DNA of 64,000 bases. Origin: Donghicola mangrovi. GTDB lineage: Bacteria; Pseudomonadota; Alphaproteobacteria; Rhodobacterales; Rhodobacteraceae. The stretch lies in the NCBI RefSeq assembly GCF_013377535.1, contig NZ_JABCJE010000002.1, forward strand, positions 124,001 to 188,000. The letters are read 5' to 3'. The translations under genes and the position numbers were made by a program. Below, in pieces: positions 1 through 9,796 of this stretch (within the stretch, counting starts at the first letter, position 1; each line of letters opens with the position of its first letter). A model generated the notes under the pieces. That model was given only the letters and a program-made list of their open reading frames with translations, was not told where the DNA came from and searched no databases.

Positions 1-51
1 AGCAGAGAGCATAACTCTGCCGCTCCGTTCACTGGCTTCAGGGAGGAATGA

Positions 52-918
52 ATGACCAAGCAAGTAACTAGCAAGGTACTGATCGCATTGGGGTTTGCCG
101 CAAGCACCCTGGCGATTGCCACCAGCGCCCATGCCACCGATCCGACCGAACCGCTGGTCGTGAACGGCGAGATCGAAATCGTGACCCACACCGCGGCTCC
201 TGCGCATCTGGAAGGACTCAAGACCATCCAGTCGGGCTGGGAATTCCGCACCCCCGAAACGCAGGACCTGCAGCGCGACGACTTTGACAACCCCGGCATG
301 ATCGGCGTGGATAACGCCCGCGAAGCCTGGAACACCGTCGAAGGCACCGCCGAGAAAAGCTGCGCCTCCTGCCACGAGGCGCCCGAGTCTCTGGCCGGTG
401 TCCGCGCTGTCTATCCCAAGTGGAACGACAAGGCCGAAGAAGTCCGCACGCTGGAAATGCAGATCAACGGGTGCCGCACCGAAAACATGGGCGCCGAGGC
501 TCTGGATTACACCGACAACAAGATGACCGAGATGGTCGCGCTGCTGTCGGCCGTGTCGCGCGGTATGCCGGTGAACGTTGCCATCGACGGCCCCGCCCAA
601 GCGATGTGGGAAAAGGGCAAAGAGATGTACTACACCCGCACCGGCCAGCTGGAGCTGTCCTGCGCGAACTGCCACGAAGACAACTATGACAACCTGATCC
701 GCGCAGACCACCTGTCGCAGGGCATGATCAACGGCTTCCCGGCCTATCGTCTGGGGGATGCCAAGCTGATCGCCGTTCACACCCGCTTCAAGGGCTGTGT
801 TCGCGACACCCGCGCGGAAACCTACAAACCCGGCAGCCCCGAATTCGTGGCGCTGGAGCTTTATGTCGCCTCGCGCGGCAACGGCCTGTCGGTCGAAGGC
901 CCGTCGGTCCGCAACTAA
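52..918 (+). CDS. soxA: SoxA, dihaem cytochrome subunit of SoxAX
   Basis: Periplasmic c-type cytochrome that, with SoxX, couples thiosulfate to the carrier cysteine of SoxYZ. The 288-residue protein has a signal peptide ending near residue 28 (SAHA). Two haem motifs are visible, CASCH at 104-108 and CANCH at 204-208. Cys141 (GCRTE) and Cys249 (GCVRDTR) are positioned like the cysteine axial ligands of dihaem SoxA, the second being the active-site cysteine. The start is set by a GGGAGG ribosome site at 41-46. It is the first complete gene of the run; soxX, soxY and soxZ would be expected just upstream, outside the window. Family assignment is firm. Confidence 0.96.
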   Translation: MTKQVTSKVLIALGFAASTLAIATSAHATDPTEPLVVNGEIEIVTHTAAPAHLEGLKTIQSGWEFRTPETQDLQRDDFDNPGMIGVDNAREAWNTVEGTAEKSCASCHEAPESLAGVRAVYPKWNDKAEEVRTLEMQINGCRTENMGAEALDYTDNKMTEMVALLSAVSRGMPVNVAIDGPAQAMWEKGKEMYYTRTGQLELSCANCHEDNYDNLIRADHLSQGMINGFPAYRLGDAKLIAVHTRFKGCVRDTRAETYKPGSPEFVALELYVASRGNGLSVEGPSVRN

Positions 919-1022
919 TCAACGACAATACCCAAAGACCAAACTTCTCCTTGGCCCGTGCATGAGTGCACGGGGCAGGGAGCCTTTGTTCCAAACGATC
1001 TGATAACCGGAGTCAGCAACAC

Positions 1023-2720
1023 ATGATTTCCCGCCGCGATTTTCTTCAGGCCTCGATGGCCGCCACCGCACTGGTCGGGGCGTCGGGTTTCGGCAATTGG
1101 AGCCGACTGGCAGCGCAGCAGGCGCTGACGCAGGACCAACTGCTGCAATTCGATACCTTCGGGAATATCTCGCTGATCCACGTCACCGATATTCACGCGC
1201 AGCTGAAACCGATCTACTTCCGCGAGCCCGAAGTGAACATCGGTGTGGGCGACGCGCGCGGGCACGTGCCCCACATCACCGGCGCCGATTTCCGAAAGCT
1301 TTACGGCATCGCGGACGGCTCGCCCAACCACTATGCGCTCAGCTATAACGACTTTTCTTCGCTGGCCAAAACCTATGGCAAGATGGGCGGCATGGACCGC
1401 GTGGCGACCGTGATCAACGCGATCCGCGCCGATCGTCCCGACGCGATCCTGCTGGATGGCGGCGACACGTGGCACGGGTCCTACACCTGCTACCACACCC
1501 AAGGCCAGGACATGGTCAATGTCATGAACGCCCTGAAGCCGGACGCGATGACCTTCCACTGGGAGTTCACTCTGGGCTCCGAGCGGGTGAACGAACTGGT
1601 CTCGGGCCTGCCGTTCGACGCACTGGCGCAGAACATCTTTGACGCCGAGTGGGACGAACCCGCCGAGCTGTTCAAGCCCTATAAGTTCTTTGAACGAGGT
1701 GGAGCCAAGATCGCTGTGATCGGTCAGGCCTTCCCCTATATGCCGATTGCGAACCCCGGCTGGATGTTCCCCGAATACAGCTTTGGCATCCGCGACGAGA
1801 ATATGCAGGCCATGGTGGACGAAGTCCGTGGCATGGGCGCGCAACTGGTTGTCGTGCTGTCGCACAACGGCTTTGACGTGGACCGCCACATGGCCAGCCT
1901 TGTCAGCGGCATCGATGTGATCCTGTCGGGCCACACCCATGATGCGCTGCCCGAACCCGTTCTGGTGGGCGACACGATCATCGTGGCCTCCGGGTCCAAC
2001 GGCAAGTTCGTCAGCCGCGTCGATCTGGACGTGCGCGATGGCCGCATGATGGGCTTCCGCCACAAGCTGATCCCGATCTTCTCGGACGTGATCGCCCCCG
2101 ATGCCGAGGTTGCCTCGCTGATCGACGAACAGCGCGCGCCCTACAAGGACAAGCTGGAAGAGGTCATCGGCCACACAGACTCGCTGCTCTATCGCCGTGG
2201 TAACTTCAACGGTACGTGGGATGATCTGATCTGTGACGCCCTGCTGTCCGAGCGTGAGGCCGATATCGCCATGTCGCCCGGCGTGCGCTGGGGCCCCTCG
2301 GTTCTGCCCGGTCAGGCGATCACCCGCGAGGATCTGTGGAACGTCACCTCGATGACCTACCCCAAGGCTTATCGCACCGAAATGACCGGCGAATTCATCC
2401 ATACCATCATGGAAGACGTGGCCGACAACATCTTCAACCCGAACCCCTATTACCAGCAGGGCGGCGACATGGTCCGCATGGGTGGTCTGGGTTACCGCAT
2501 CGATGTGAACCAGCCTCAGGGCAGCCGGATCAGCGAACTGACCCTGCTGAAAACCGGAGAAAAGCTGGACCCCGCAAAGTCTTACGTTGTTGCCGGTTGG
2601 GCCAGCGTGAACGAGGGCACCGAAGGCCCCGAAATCTGGGACGTGGTCGAAAGCCACATCCGCAAGAAGGGCACCGTCGTGGTCGAGCCCAACACCAGCG
2701 TGCAGGTGGTGGGCGCCTGA
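1023..2720 (+). CDS. soxB: SoxB, thiosulfohydrolase
   Basis: Periplasmic dimanganese hydrolase that releases sulfate from the S-thiosulfonate group on SoxYZ. The 565-residue protein starts with a Tat signal (SRRDFLQ at 3-9). Metallophosphoesterase motifs appear in order: TDIHA at 55-59, DGGD at 145-148, HWEF at 179-182 (the SoxB form of the NHE motif), SHNG at 280-283 and GHTH at 303-306. A 5'-nucleotidase-like C-terminal domain follows. An in-frame ATG lies further upstream at 966, but ATG 1023 is preferred because the Tat motif follows it directly and CGGAG lies about 10 bases upstream. This is the sulfur-oxidation soxB, unrelated to the sarcosine oxidase gene of the same symbol at 19284. 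Confidence 0.96.
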   Translation: MISRRDFLQASMAATALVGASGFGNWSRLAAQQALTQDQLLQFDTFGNISLIHVTDIHAQLKPIYFREPEVNIGVGDARGHVPHITGADFRKLYGIADGSPNHYALSYNDFSSLAKTYGKMGGMDRVATVINAIRADRPDAILLDGGDTWHGSYTCYHTQGQDMVNVMNALKPDAMTFHWEFTLGSERVNELVSGLPFDALAQNIFDAEWDEPAELFKPYKFFERGGAKIAVIGQAFPYMPIANPGWMFPEYSFGIRDENMQAMVDEVRGMGAQLVVVLSHNGFDVDRHMASLVSGIDVILSGHTHDALPEPVLVGDTIIVASGSNGKFVSRVDLDVRDGRMMGFRHKLIPIFSDVIAPDAEVASLIDEQRAPYKDKLEEVIGHTDSLLYRRGNFNGTWDDLICDALLSEREADIAMSPGVRWGPSVLPGQAITREDLWNVTSMTYPKAYRTEMTGEFIHTIMEDVADNIFNPNPYYQQGGDMVRMGGLGYRIDVNQPQGSRISELTLLKTGEKLDPAKSYVVAGWASVNEGTEGPEIWDVVESHIRKKGTVVVEPNTSVQVVGA

Positions 2721-2802
2721 CGCGCCCGCTGGAACCAAATTTTTTTACCCCGAAGAATTCACGAAACAGAATTCTTCGATCTGATGAAAAGGAGCAAAGG
2801 AC

Positions 2803-4068
2803 ATGACATCCAGCTTCAAGGGCCCCAAACCGTCGCGCCGCCAGTTTCTGGCGGGGGCGGCTGTGATCGGGGCAGGGGCCGCCGCCGGTGCCCGCGCCGC
2901 GACGCCCGATCCGCTGATCACCGAGGTCCAGCCTTGGGCCCAAGGCTTGGGCGAGGGCGTGGACGCCACCCCTTATGGCCTGCCGATCAAGTTCGAACAG
3001 GACGTGGTGCGCCGCAACGTGCCGTGGCTGACTGCGGACCCGATCAGCTCGATCAACTTTACGCCCATCCACGCGCTGGACGGCACCATCACCCCGCAGG
3101 GCTGCGCGTTTGAACGACACCACTCGGGTGCGATCGAGCTGTCCAAGGATGACTACCGCCTGATGATCAACGGTCTGGTGGACCGTCCGCTGGTCTTTAC
3201 CTACGCGGATCTGGAACGCTTTCCCCGTGAGCAGCACGTGTACTTCTGCGAATGCGCGGCGAACACCGGCATGGAATGGGCGGGCGCTCAGCTGAACGGC
3301 GCGCAGTTCACCCACGGTATGATCCACAACATGGAATACACCGGCGTGCCCCTGCGCACCCTGCTGAACGAGGCTGGCATCCAGACCGAGGGCAAGTGGG
3401 TCTATGTCGAGGGCGCGGATGCGTCGTCGAACGGCCGCTCGATCCCGCTGGAAAAAGCGCTGGACGATGTTCTGGTCGCCTTCAAAGCCAACGGCGAGGC
3501 CCTGCGCAAAGAGCATGGCTACCCCGTGCGTCTGGTCGTTCCCGGTTGGGAAGGCAATATGTGGGTCAAATGGCTGCGCCGCATCGAGGTCACCGATCAG
3601 GCGGTCGAAAGCCGCGAGGAAACCTCGAAATACACCGACACTCTGGCGGATGGCACCAGCCGCAAGTGGACTTGGGTTATGGACGCCAAATCGGTCGTCA
3701 CCAGCCCCAGCCCGCAGGCCCCCATCAAGCACGGCACCGGCCCCTTGGTCATCACCGGTCTGGCTTGGTCCGGCCACGGCAAGATCACCCGCGTGGACGT
3801 CTCCATCGACGGTGGCAAAACGTGGCAAGAGGCCCGTCTGGCGTCGGAGTCCGGAAACAAGGCGCTGGCGCGCTTCTATCTGGACATCAACTGGGATGGC
3901 TCGGAAATGCTGCTGCAATCGCGCGCCATGGACGAGACCGGCTATGTCCAGCCGACCAAGAAGCAGCTGCGCGAAGTGCGCGGTCTGAACTCGGTCTACC
4001 ACAACAACTGCATCCAGACCTGGCATGTGAAATCGAACGGAGAGGCAGAAAATGTCGAAGTCTCTTAA
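2803..4068 (+). CDS. soxC: SoxC, molybdenum sulfane dehydrogenase subunit
   Basis: Molybdopterin-binding subunit of the sulfane dehydrogenase SoxCD, which oxidises the sulfane sulfur left on SoxY by six electrons. The 421-residue protein has a Tat signal ([10 protein letters not shown] at 11-20). The sulfite-oxidase-fold domain carries CECAANTG at 149-156, in which Cys151 aligns with the molybdenum-ligand cysteine of the family. A Mo-co dimerisation domain fills the C-terminal third. A strong AAAAGGAG site lies about 8 bases before the start. The last 17 bases overlap soxD, so the two subunits are probably translationally coupled. With SoxCD present, thiosulfate should be oxidised fully to sulfate. 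Confidence 0.96.
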   Translation: MTSSFKGPKPSRRQFLAGAAVIGAGAAAGARAATPDPLITEVQPWAQGLGEGVDATPYGLPIKFEQDVVRRNVPWLTADPISSINFTPIHALDGTITPQGCAFERHHSGAIELSKDDYRLMINGLVDRPLVFTYADLERFPREQHVYFCECAANTGMEWAGAQLNGAQFTHGMIHNMEYTGVPLRTLLNEAGIQTEGKWVYVEGADASSNGRSIPLEKALDDVLVAFKANGEALRKEHGYPVRLVVPGWEGNMWVKWLRRIEVTDQAVESREETSKYTDTLADGTSRKWTWVMDAKSVVTSPSPQAPIKHGTGPLVITGLAWSGHGKITRVDVSIDGGKTWQEARLASESGNKALARFYLDINWDGSEMLLQSRAMDETGYVQPTKKQLREVRGLNSVYHNNCIQTWHVKSNGEAENVEVS

Positions 4069-5140
4069 GTTTTTCGGCAGCGCCGCCATTGGCGCCCTGA
4101 TGCTGACCACGGCCACCCAAGTGCTGGCCGAGGACGCGAAATTCGGTCTGGGCCGCGACGCTCTGCCTGAAGAGATTGCCGCATGGAATCTGGACGTTAG
4201 CCCCGATGGCACCGGCCTGCCCGAAGGCTCGGGCGATGTTCTGACCGGCGAGGAAGTCTTTGCCGAGAACTGCGCCGTCTGCCACGGTGACTTTGCCGAG
4301 GGCCGCGACAACTGGCCCAAGCTGGCGGGCGGGGACGGCACCCTTGCCGATGACGATCCGCTGAAAACCGTGGGCAGCTACTGGCCGTACCTGTCGACGA
4401 CCTTTGACTACGTTCACCGCTCGATGCCCTTTGGCAATGCCCAAAGCCTGAGCGCGGACGATGTCTATGCGATCGTGGCCTACATCCTTTATTCGAACGA
4501 CATGGTCGACGAGGATTTCGTGCTGTCCAAGGAGACCTTCCTTGACGTGCAGATGAACAACGCCGATGGCTTTATCATCGACGACCGCGCCGAGACCGAA
4601 TACCCGATCTGGCGCACCGAGCCTTGCATGGAAAACTGCAAGGACACCGTCGAGATCACCATGCGCGCCACCGTTCTGGACGTGACCCCGGACCACGGCG
4701 CTGACGATCAGGCCGCCGAAGCGCCCGCTGCAGAACCCGCAGCAGAGCCCGCCGCCGAGCCTGAACAGAAGGCCGAGATGACTGCCGCCCCCGAGGCCCC
4801 CGCAGCCGAGGCGCCCGCCGTCATCGACATGGCGCTGGCCGAAGCAGGCGAGAAGGTCTTCAAAAAGTGCAAGGCCTGCCACAAGGTCGGTGACGGTGCC
4901 AAAAACGGCTCTGGTCCCCAGCTGAACGGCGTTGTGGGCCGCGACGTAGCCAGCGCGGACGGGTTCAAATACTCGGGCGCGATGACCGACCACGGCGGCG
5001 TCTGGACCCCCGATCGTCTGGCGGCCTTCCTTGCCAATCCCAAAGCCGAGGTGAAGGGCACCAAGATGTCCTTTGCCGGTCTGAAGAAAGAGGATGACAT
5101 CGCTGCGGTGATCGAATTCCTCAAGACCACAGGCCAGTAA
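4052..5140 (+). CDS. soxD: SoxD, dihaem cytochrome subunit of SoxCD
   Basis: Electron-accepting partner of SoxC. The 362-residue protein has a Sec signal peptide (cleavage near LAE, residue 27). An N-terminal cytochrome domain has CAVCH at 74-78 and a likely methionine ligand at Met125 (SMPFG). A linker of about 40 residues rich in Ala, Pro and Glu (220-256) follows. The second cytochrome domain, of cytochrome c2 type, has CKACH at 273-277. The ribosome site GGAGAGG lies inside soxC. The second domain is closely similar to the first domain of the next gene, which suggests a local duplication. Confidence 0.95.
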   Translation: MSKSLKFFGSAAIGALMLTTATQVLAEDAKFGLGRDALPEEIAAWNLDVSPDGTGLPEGSGDVLTGEEVFAENCAVCHGDFAEGRDNWPKLAGGDGTLADDDPLKTVGSYWPYLSTTFDYVHRSMPFGNAQSLSADDVYAIVAYILYSNDMVDEDFVLSKETFLDVQMNNADGFIIDDRAETEYPIWRTEPCMENCKDTVEITMRATVLDVTPDHGADDQAAEAPAAEPAAEPAAEPEQKAEMTAAPEAPAAEAPAVIDMALAEAGEKVFKKCKACHKVGDGAKNGSGPQLNGVVGRDVASADGFKYSGAMTDHGGVWTPDRLAAFLANPKAEVKGTKMSFAGLKKEDDIAAVIEFLKTTGQ

Positions 5141-5143
5141 CCG

Positions 5144-5869
5144 GTGCGCGGGATCGCGACATATCTGGGGGCAGCGGCGGTCTTCGCCGCTGCCTTTGTG
5201 CATCAGGCACAGGCAGAAGAGGTCGCGGCCCCGCTGGGGGATCCGGCACGCGGTGAAAAGGTGTTCCGCAAATGCGCGGGATGCCACGCCGTGGGGGCAG
5301 AGGCCGCCAACAAGGTCGGCCCGCAGCTCAATGGTCTGTTCGGGCGGACCGCTGGCACCGCGCCCGATTTCACCTACTCGGACGGTTTGGCCCGAGAGGG
5401 GCGCAACGGGCTGGTCTGGGACTATGATCACCTTGATGCCTATCTAGAGAACCCCAAGGCCCTTGTCAGCGACACCCGCATGAATTTCCGCGGGCTGAAG
5501 GACGCGCAGGACCGCCACGATGTGCTGGCCTACTTGCGCCAGTTCTCGGACAACCCGCGCGATATCCCCGAAGCCGAACCCACCGCCCTATCCAAAGAAG
5601 TAGATCTATCCGCCGAAGTGCTGGCTATCGTGGGGGACCCTGCCTACGGAGAATACCTCTCAAGTGAATGCAGCACATGCCACCAGAGAAATGGCAGTGA
5701 CCAAGGCATCCCGTCCATCACGGGTTGGCCCACCGAGGATTTCGTTGTGGCCATGCATGCCTACAAAGCAAAAGTCCGGCCCCATCCTGTTATGCAAATG
5801 ATGGCGGGGCGCCTGTCGGACGAAGAGATCGCGGCGCTGGCCGCGTACTTTGCAGAGCTCGGACACTGA
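5144..5869 (+). CDS. soxE: SoxE, dihaem c-type cytochrome
   Basis: Predicted periplasmic dihaem cytochrome of the Sox operon, probably the electron acceptor partner of SoxF. It starts with GTG three bases after the soxD stop. The 241-residue protein has a signal peptide ending near QAQA (24). A cytochrome c2-like domain carries CAGCH at 44-48 and a likely ligand Met113. A shorter second domain carries CSTCH at 176-180 and resembles the haem subunit of flavocytochrome c. From about 5590 the codon use changes: CTA, GTA, AGA, AGT and TCA codons appear that are scarce in the flanking genes. The assignment follows domain content and position before soxF. Confidence 0.88.
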   Translation: MRGIATYLGAAAVFAAAFVHQAQAEEVAAPLGDPARGEKVFRKCAGCHAVGAEAANKVGPQLNGLFGRTAGTAPDFTYSDGLAREGRNGLVWDYDHLDAYLENPKALVSDTRMNFRGLKDAQDRHDVLAYLRQFSDNPRDIPEAEPTALSKEVDLSAEVLAIVGDPAYGEYLSSECSTCHQRNGSDQGIPSITGWPTEDFVVAMHAYKAKVRPHPVMQMMAGRLSDEEIAALAAYFAELGH

Positions 5870-5903
5870 ATTCATCGGGCCGCACAAACAGGGAGGAAAG
5901 ACT

Positions 5904-7160
5904 ATGAAGCTGAACAGACGTTCTTTCATCGCCGCGGGGGCCGCCACAGCCGGCTTTGCTGCCCCCATGCTCCGCGCCGCGGGAAAACCCCGTGTGGTCG
6001 TCATTGGCGGCGGCGCAGGCGGGGCGACCGTGGCCCGCTATGTGGCCAAGGACAGCAAGGGGGCCATCGACGTCACCCTGATCGAGCCTACGCGCCACTA
6101 CTACACCTGTTTCTTCTCCAACCTTTATCTGGGCGGTTTCCGCGATATCGAGAGCCTTGGCTATTCCTATGGCAAGCTGGCCTCGGGCGGGGTGAATGTG
6201 GTCCACGACTGGGCCATCGGCATCGACCGCGATGCCAAGACCGTGGCGCTGGCGGGTGGGGGCACCGTGCCCTATGACCGTCTGGTGCTGGCCCCCGGTA
6301 TCGACTTTGTCGAGGGCGCCGTGCCCGGCTGGTCCGTTGCGGCGCAAAACAAGATGCCCCATGCGTACAAGGGCGGCAGCCAGACCGAACTGCTGAAGGC
6401 GCAGATCGACGCCATGCCGCAGGGCGGGACCTATGTGATGGTCGCGCCGCCGAACCCCTATCGCTGCCCTCCGGGCCCGTACGAGCGGATCAGCATGGTC
6501 GCGCACACGCTCAAGGCCAATAATCCCACCGCCAAGATCATCATCGTTGATCCCAAAGAGAAATTCTCGAAACAGGCTCTGTTCGAAGAGGGCTGGGACA
6601 CCCATTACAGCGGCATGATCGAACGGCTTGGCCCCGATTTCGGCGGCGACAAGGTCGAGGTGAACCCCGACGATATGACCGTCAACGTGGACGGCGAAAT
6701 CATCAAGGCCGATGTCTGCAACGTCATTCCCGCGATGAAGGCGGGGCGCGTCTGTGACATGGCGGGCGTGAACGATGGCAACTGGGCTCCGGTCAACGGC
6801 CACACCATGCAAAGCCGTATGGACGAGAATATCCACGTGCTTGGCGATGCCTGTGCGCAGGGGGACATGCCCAAATCCGGCTTCTCGGCCAACTCTCAGG
6901 CCAAGGTCGCGGCGATGGCCATTCGCGGGGCGCTTACTGGGTCCAAGGTGTTTCCGGCCAAGTTCTCGAACACATGCTGGTCGCTCATCGACGCCGATGA
7001 CGGGGTCAAGGTCGGCGCGACCTATGAGGCGACCGACGAAAAGATCGCCAAAGTGGATGGGTTCATATCCCAAACGGGTGAAGACGCCACTTTGCGTAAA
7101 GCAACCTATGAAGAGTCCGTTGGATGGTATGCGGGCATTACTGCGGACATCTTCGGCTAG
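5904..7160 (+). CDS. soxF: SoxF, flavocytochrome c sulfide dehydrogenase flavoprotein
   Basis: FAD-containing sulfide dehydrogenase subunit of the flavocytochrome c family. The 418-residue protein has a Tat signal (NRRSFIAAG), a dinucleotide-binding GGGAGG at 35-40, and Cys188 and Cys358, placed like the redox-active disulfide of the family. The C-terminal stretch matches the flavocytochrome c flavin-binding domain. An in-frame ATG at 5850 inside soxE is possible, but ATG 5904 has a GGGAGGAAAG site and places the Tat motif at the terminus. Paired with SoxE upstream, it would oxidise sulfide or assist the Sox cycle. It is the last gene of the operon; a GC-rich hairpin follows. Confidence 0.93.
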   Translation: MKLNRRSFIAAGAATAGFAAPMLRAAGKPRVVVIGGGAGGATVARYVAKDSKGAIDVTLIEPTRHYYTCFFSNLYLGGFRDIESLGYSYGKLASGGVNVVHDWAIGIDRDAKTVALAGGGTVPYDRLVLAPGIDFVEGAVPGWSVAAQNKMPHAYKGGSQTELLKAQIDAMPQGGTYVMVAPPNPYRCPPGPYERISMVAHTLKANNPTAKIIIVDPKEKFSKQALFEEGWDTHYSGMIERLGPDFGGDKVEVNPDDMTVNVDGEIIKADVCNVIPAMKAGRVCDMAGVNDGNWAPVNGHTMQSRMDENIHVLGDACAQGDMPKSGFSANSQAKVAAMAIRGALTGSKVFPAKFSNTCWSLIDADDGVKVGATYEATDEKIAKVDGFISQTGEDATLRKATYEESVGWYAGITADIFG

Positions 7161-7181
7161 GGCCAAACGGACAACACAAAA

Positions 7182-7205
7182 GGGGCGCGGGTCACGCTGC
7201 GCCCC
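7182..7205 (+). terminator. hairpin after the sox operon
   Basis: GGGGCGC at 7182-7188 pairs perfectly with GCGCCCC at 7199-7205 around a 10-base loop. No U-tract follows, so it may end transcription weakly, act as a 3' stabiliser, or sit in the hemA leader. It lies between the soxF stop and the hemA start. Confidence 0.45.
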
Positions 7206-7226
7206 CAGACAGGGACAGAGGCACGT

Positions 7227-8453
7227 ATGGACTATAACCACTTTTTCACCGGCGCTTTGGATGACCTGCGCGCTCAGGGCAATTACCGCCATTTCGCGGA
7301 TCTGGAACGCCGGACCGGTGATTTCCCCCATGCCACCCATCGCGACGCTGCGGGTAACGAACGCCCCGTGACGATCTGGTGTTCGAATGACTATCTGGGG
7401 ATGGGCCAACACCCCGACGTTCTGGCCGCGATGCACAATGCGCTGGACCGCTGCGGCGCGGGCGCGGGCGGCACGCGCAACATCTCTGGCACGACCCATG
7501 ACCACGTGTTGCTGGAGCGCGAACTGGCCGATCTGCATGGCAAAGAAGCGGCGCTGCTGTTCACCAGCGGCTATGTGTCGAACTGGGCAGCATTGGGGAC
7601 CTTGGCCGCGAAAATCCCGAACTGTGTGATCCTGTCGGACGCGCTGAACCACGCCTCGATGATCGAGGGGATGCGCCATTCCCGTGCGCAGCGCGTGATC
7701 TGGAAGCACAATGATATGAATGACTTGCGCGCGCATCTTGAGGCATTGCCCAAAGGTCAGCCCAAGATCATCGCCTTTGAATCCGTCTACTCGATGGATG
7801 GTGATATCGCCCCGATTTCCGAGATTTGCGATTTGGCCGAGGAGTTCGGCGCACTGACCTATCTGGACGAGGTGCACGCTGTCGGCATGTACGGCCCCCG
7901 CGGTGGCGGCGTGGCCGAGCGGGACGGCGTGATGCATCGCGTGGACATCATTCAGGGCACTCTGGGCAAAGCCTTTGGCGTGGTGGGCGGCTACATCACC
8001 GGCACCGCAGGTATGGTCGATTTCGTGCGCAGTTTTGCCAGCGGGTTCATCTTTACCACCGCTTTGCCGCCGAGCGTGGCTGCGGGGGCGGCGGCCTCGA
8101 TCCGGCATCTGAAATCCAGCAGCACCGAGCGGGAAAAGCAGCAGGCCCGCGTGGCCGAACTGCGCGCCCGTCTGGACGAGATCGGCATCCCCCATATCCC
8201 GAACCCAAGCCACATCATTCCGGTGATGGTCGGCGATCCGGTCAAGTGCAAGTTCATCTCGGACAAGCTGCTGATGGATCACGGGGTCTACATCCAGCCG
8301 ATCAACTATCCCACCGTCCCCAAAGGGACCGAGCGTCTGCGCATCACCCCCAGCCCCGTGCATTCGGACGAGGACATGGACCGTCTGGTGACCGCGCTTG
8401 GCGATCTGTGGGCCCAGTGCCGGTTGGCAAGGGCTCCGATGGCGGCGGAATGA
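7227..8453 (+). CDS. hemA: 5-aminolevulinate synthase
   Basis: Pyridoxal-phosphate enzyme that condenses glycine with succinyl-CoA to give 5-aminolevulinate, the first step of haem synthesis by the C4 route used by alphaproteobacteria. The 408-residue protein has the class II aminotransferase fold. [12 protein letters not shown] (77-88), the DEVHAVG segment (214-220) and the cofactor lysine Lys248 in GTLGKAFG are all present, and the length matches the Rhodobacter enzyme. It stands alone after the sox operon, in a region with high demand for c-type haem. It converges on the photolyase-like gene with only 13 bases between the stops. Confidence 0.97.
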   Translation: MDYNHFFTGALDDLRAQGNYRHFADLERRTGDFPHATHRDAAGNERPVTIWCSNDYLGMGQHPDVLAAMHNALDRCGAGAGGTRNISGTTHDHVLLERELADLHGKEAALLFTSGYVSNWAALGTLAAKIPNCVILSDALNHASMIEGMRHSRAQRVIWKHNDMNDLRAHLEALPKGQPKIIAFESVYSMDGDIAPISEICDLAEEFGALTYLDEVHAVGMYGPRGGGVAERDGVMHRVDIIQGTLGKAFGVVGGYITGTAGMVDFVRSFASGFIFTTALPPSVAAGAAASIRHLKSSSTEREKQQARVAELRARLDEIGIPHIPNPSHIIPVMVGDPVKCKFISDKLLMDHGVYIQPINYPTVPKGTERLRITPSPVHSDEDMDRLVTALGDLWAQCRLARAPMAAE

Positions 8454-8466
8454 TCCCTCTGGTCGG

Positions 8467-9693
8467 TTAGACCACCTCGAAACCCCGCATCGCCCCAAGC
8501 AGTGCGGGGATTTTCTCTTTGAACCGGAAGAAGCCGTTGGTGGCATGGGGCCACGCGCGGCTGTCATAGGGTTTTCGCAGGCGGATCAAGGGGATGCCGT
8601 TGGCCTTTAGCGCATGGTCGATGGCTGCCAGATCATCGGCCACGGGGCCGACCGGGGCATAAAGCGTGGCCACCTGCCGCGCCCCCAGAGCTGCGGCCCA
8701 CTCCGCGACGTCCTCGGGCGTTAGCCGCGAAACAGGCCCCAGTTTGTCAGCCCAGCGGGTCACGGTGTCCTGCACGGCGCCATCCACGAAGGTCTGCACA
8801 TGCGGCGACATCTCCAGCGGGCTGCGATGGCCGATGTCCCCCAGAACGGCGGTTCCCAGCGGTTCAGGCACTGCGCGGGTCAGATCGCCCAAAGCCAGAT
8901 CGTCGGAATGGACCAGCAGCGCGGTCGGTCCATCCGCCAAGGGCGCAAAATCGGGCAGGGCGATCGGGGCGGGGTTGTCGGGCCCCTCGGGGATGTGGGC
9001 GCTGTCTGCCAATCCGGTCACGCCGGAAAACCGCCCCTCGGTGTAGGTCTCGATGTTGGAGGCGGTCGCCACATAGGCCTTGCCCCGCGTTTGCAGCCCC
9101 GCCACCCAGCGCCACGACAAGGTGTTCGACGCAGGGTCCCCGTCCAGCAGATGCCGCATGAAAAAGTCCGCCCCCAGCGTCCAAGGCAGCCCCAGCGTGA
9201 ACACCCAGATCGAGGCGAACCACATCCTCGCGTGATTGTGAAGGTAGCCGGTCTGTGCCAGCTCCTTGGCCCAGTGATCAAAGGGCGCGATGCCCGTTTG
9301 CCCCGCGCAGGCGTCCTGCCAGACACGGCGCAAACCGGATTCGGTTTTCAGCCGGTCCAGCTGCCATCCCAACTCGGCGCGATAGGCCTGCCAGACGGCG
9401 GGGCGCATCTCGAGCCAGCCCTTCCAATAGGTGCGCCAGAAAACTTCCTGAATGAACTTGTCAGCGGCTTTGGGGCTGTGACGGGCCAGTACAGCCTCCA
9501 GAACCTCGGTTTCGGTGATCAGACGGTGCCGGATATAGGGCGACAGGCACGACACATTTTCCCCGTGACGCCCCGCCCCGAGGTCAAAATTGCGCCGCGC
9601 GCCATAGGCTTGACCGGCCAGTGGTACAAAATCACGCAGGTGGACCAGACCTGCTGCGCGGGTGGGTAAAAAATGTTGATCGGGTAGGGGCAT
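8467..9693 (-). CDS. photolyase/cryptochrome-like flavoprotein with apparently permuted domains
   Basis: 408 residues from ATG 9693; an in-frame start at 9792 would add 33 residues with no family resemblance. Residues about 60-225 match the FAD-binding domain of photolyases: FIQEVFWRTYWKGW at 80-93, GQTGIAPFDHW at 131-141, HNHARMWFASIW at 152-163 and DGDPASNTLSWRW at 184-196. The alpha/beta antenna domain that normally comes first is absent from the N-terminus. Residues about 255-400 resemble that domain instead: LLVHSDDLALGD (259-270) is placed like the WFRxDLRxxD strand, and ATNGFFRFKEKIPALL (384-399) like the YxVFTPF segment. A light-driven DNA repair or photoreceptor role is inferred. The family is certain; the permutation is my reading. 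Confidence 0.82.
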   Translation of the reverse strand: MPLPDQHFLPTRAAGLVHLRDFVPLAGQAYGARRNFDLGAGRHGENVSCLSPYIRHRLITETEVLEAVLARHSPKAADKFIQEVFWRTYWKGWLEMRPAVWQAYRAELGWQLDRLKTESGLRRVWQDACAGQTGIAPFDHWAKELAQTGYLHNHARMWFASIWVFTLGLPWTLGADFFMRHLLDGDPASNTLSWRWVAGLQTRGKAYVATASNIETYTEGRFSGVTGLADSAHIPEGPDNPAPIALPDFAPLADGPTALLVHSDDLALGDLTRAVPEPLGTAVLGDIGHRSPLEMSPHVQTFVDGAVQDTVTRWADKLGPVSRLTPEDVAEWAAALGARQVATLYAPVGPVADDLAAIDHALKANGIPLIRLRKPYDSRAWPHATNGFFRFKEKIPALLGAMRGFEVV

Positions 9694-9796
9694 GGAATAC
9701 CGCAGTTTTGTCCTGTTTGGTGCCTTCCAAAGCGTAGGTCGAAAAGGCTTTTGATCAACAACTGTGCATTTGAGACGTTTAAAAAAGGGCACACCT

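Noticed and set aside
915-2738. 607-codon minus-strand open frame opposite soxB
   Set aside because: Antisense shadow of soxB produced by GC-biased third positions; His/Gly/Val/Asp-rich without domain features.
4730-4810. Short tandem-like repeats of Ala/Pro/Glu codons in soxD, possible minisatellite
   Set aside because: This is the flexible linker between the two haem domains, a normal feature of such proteins.
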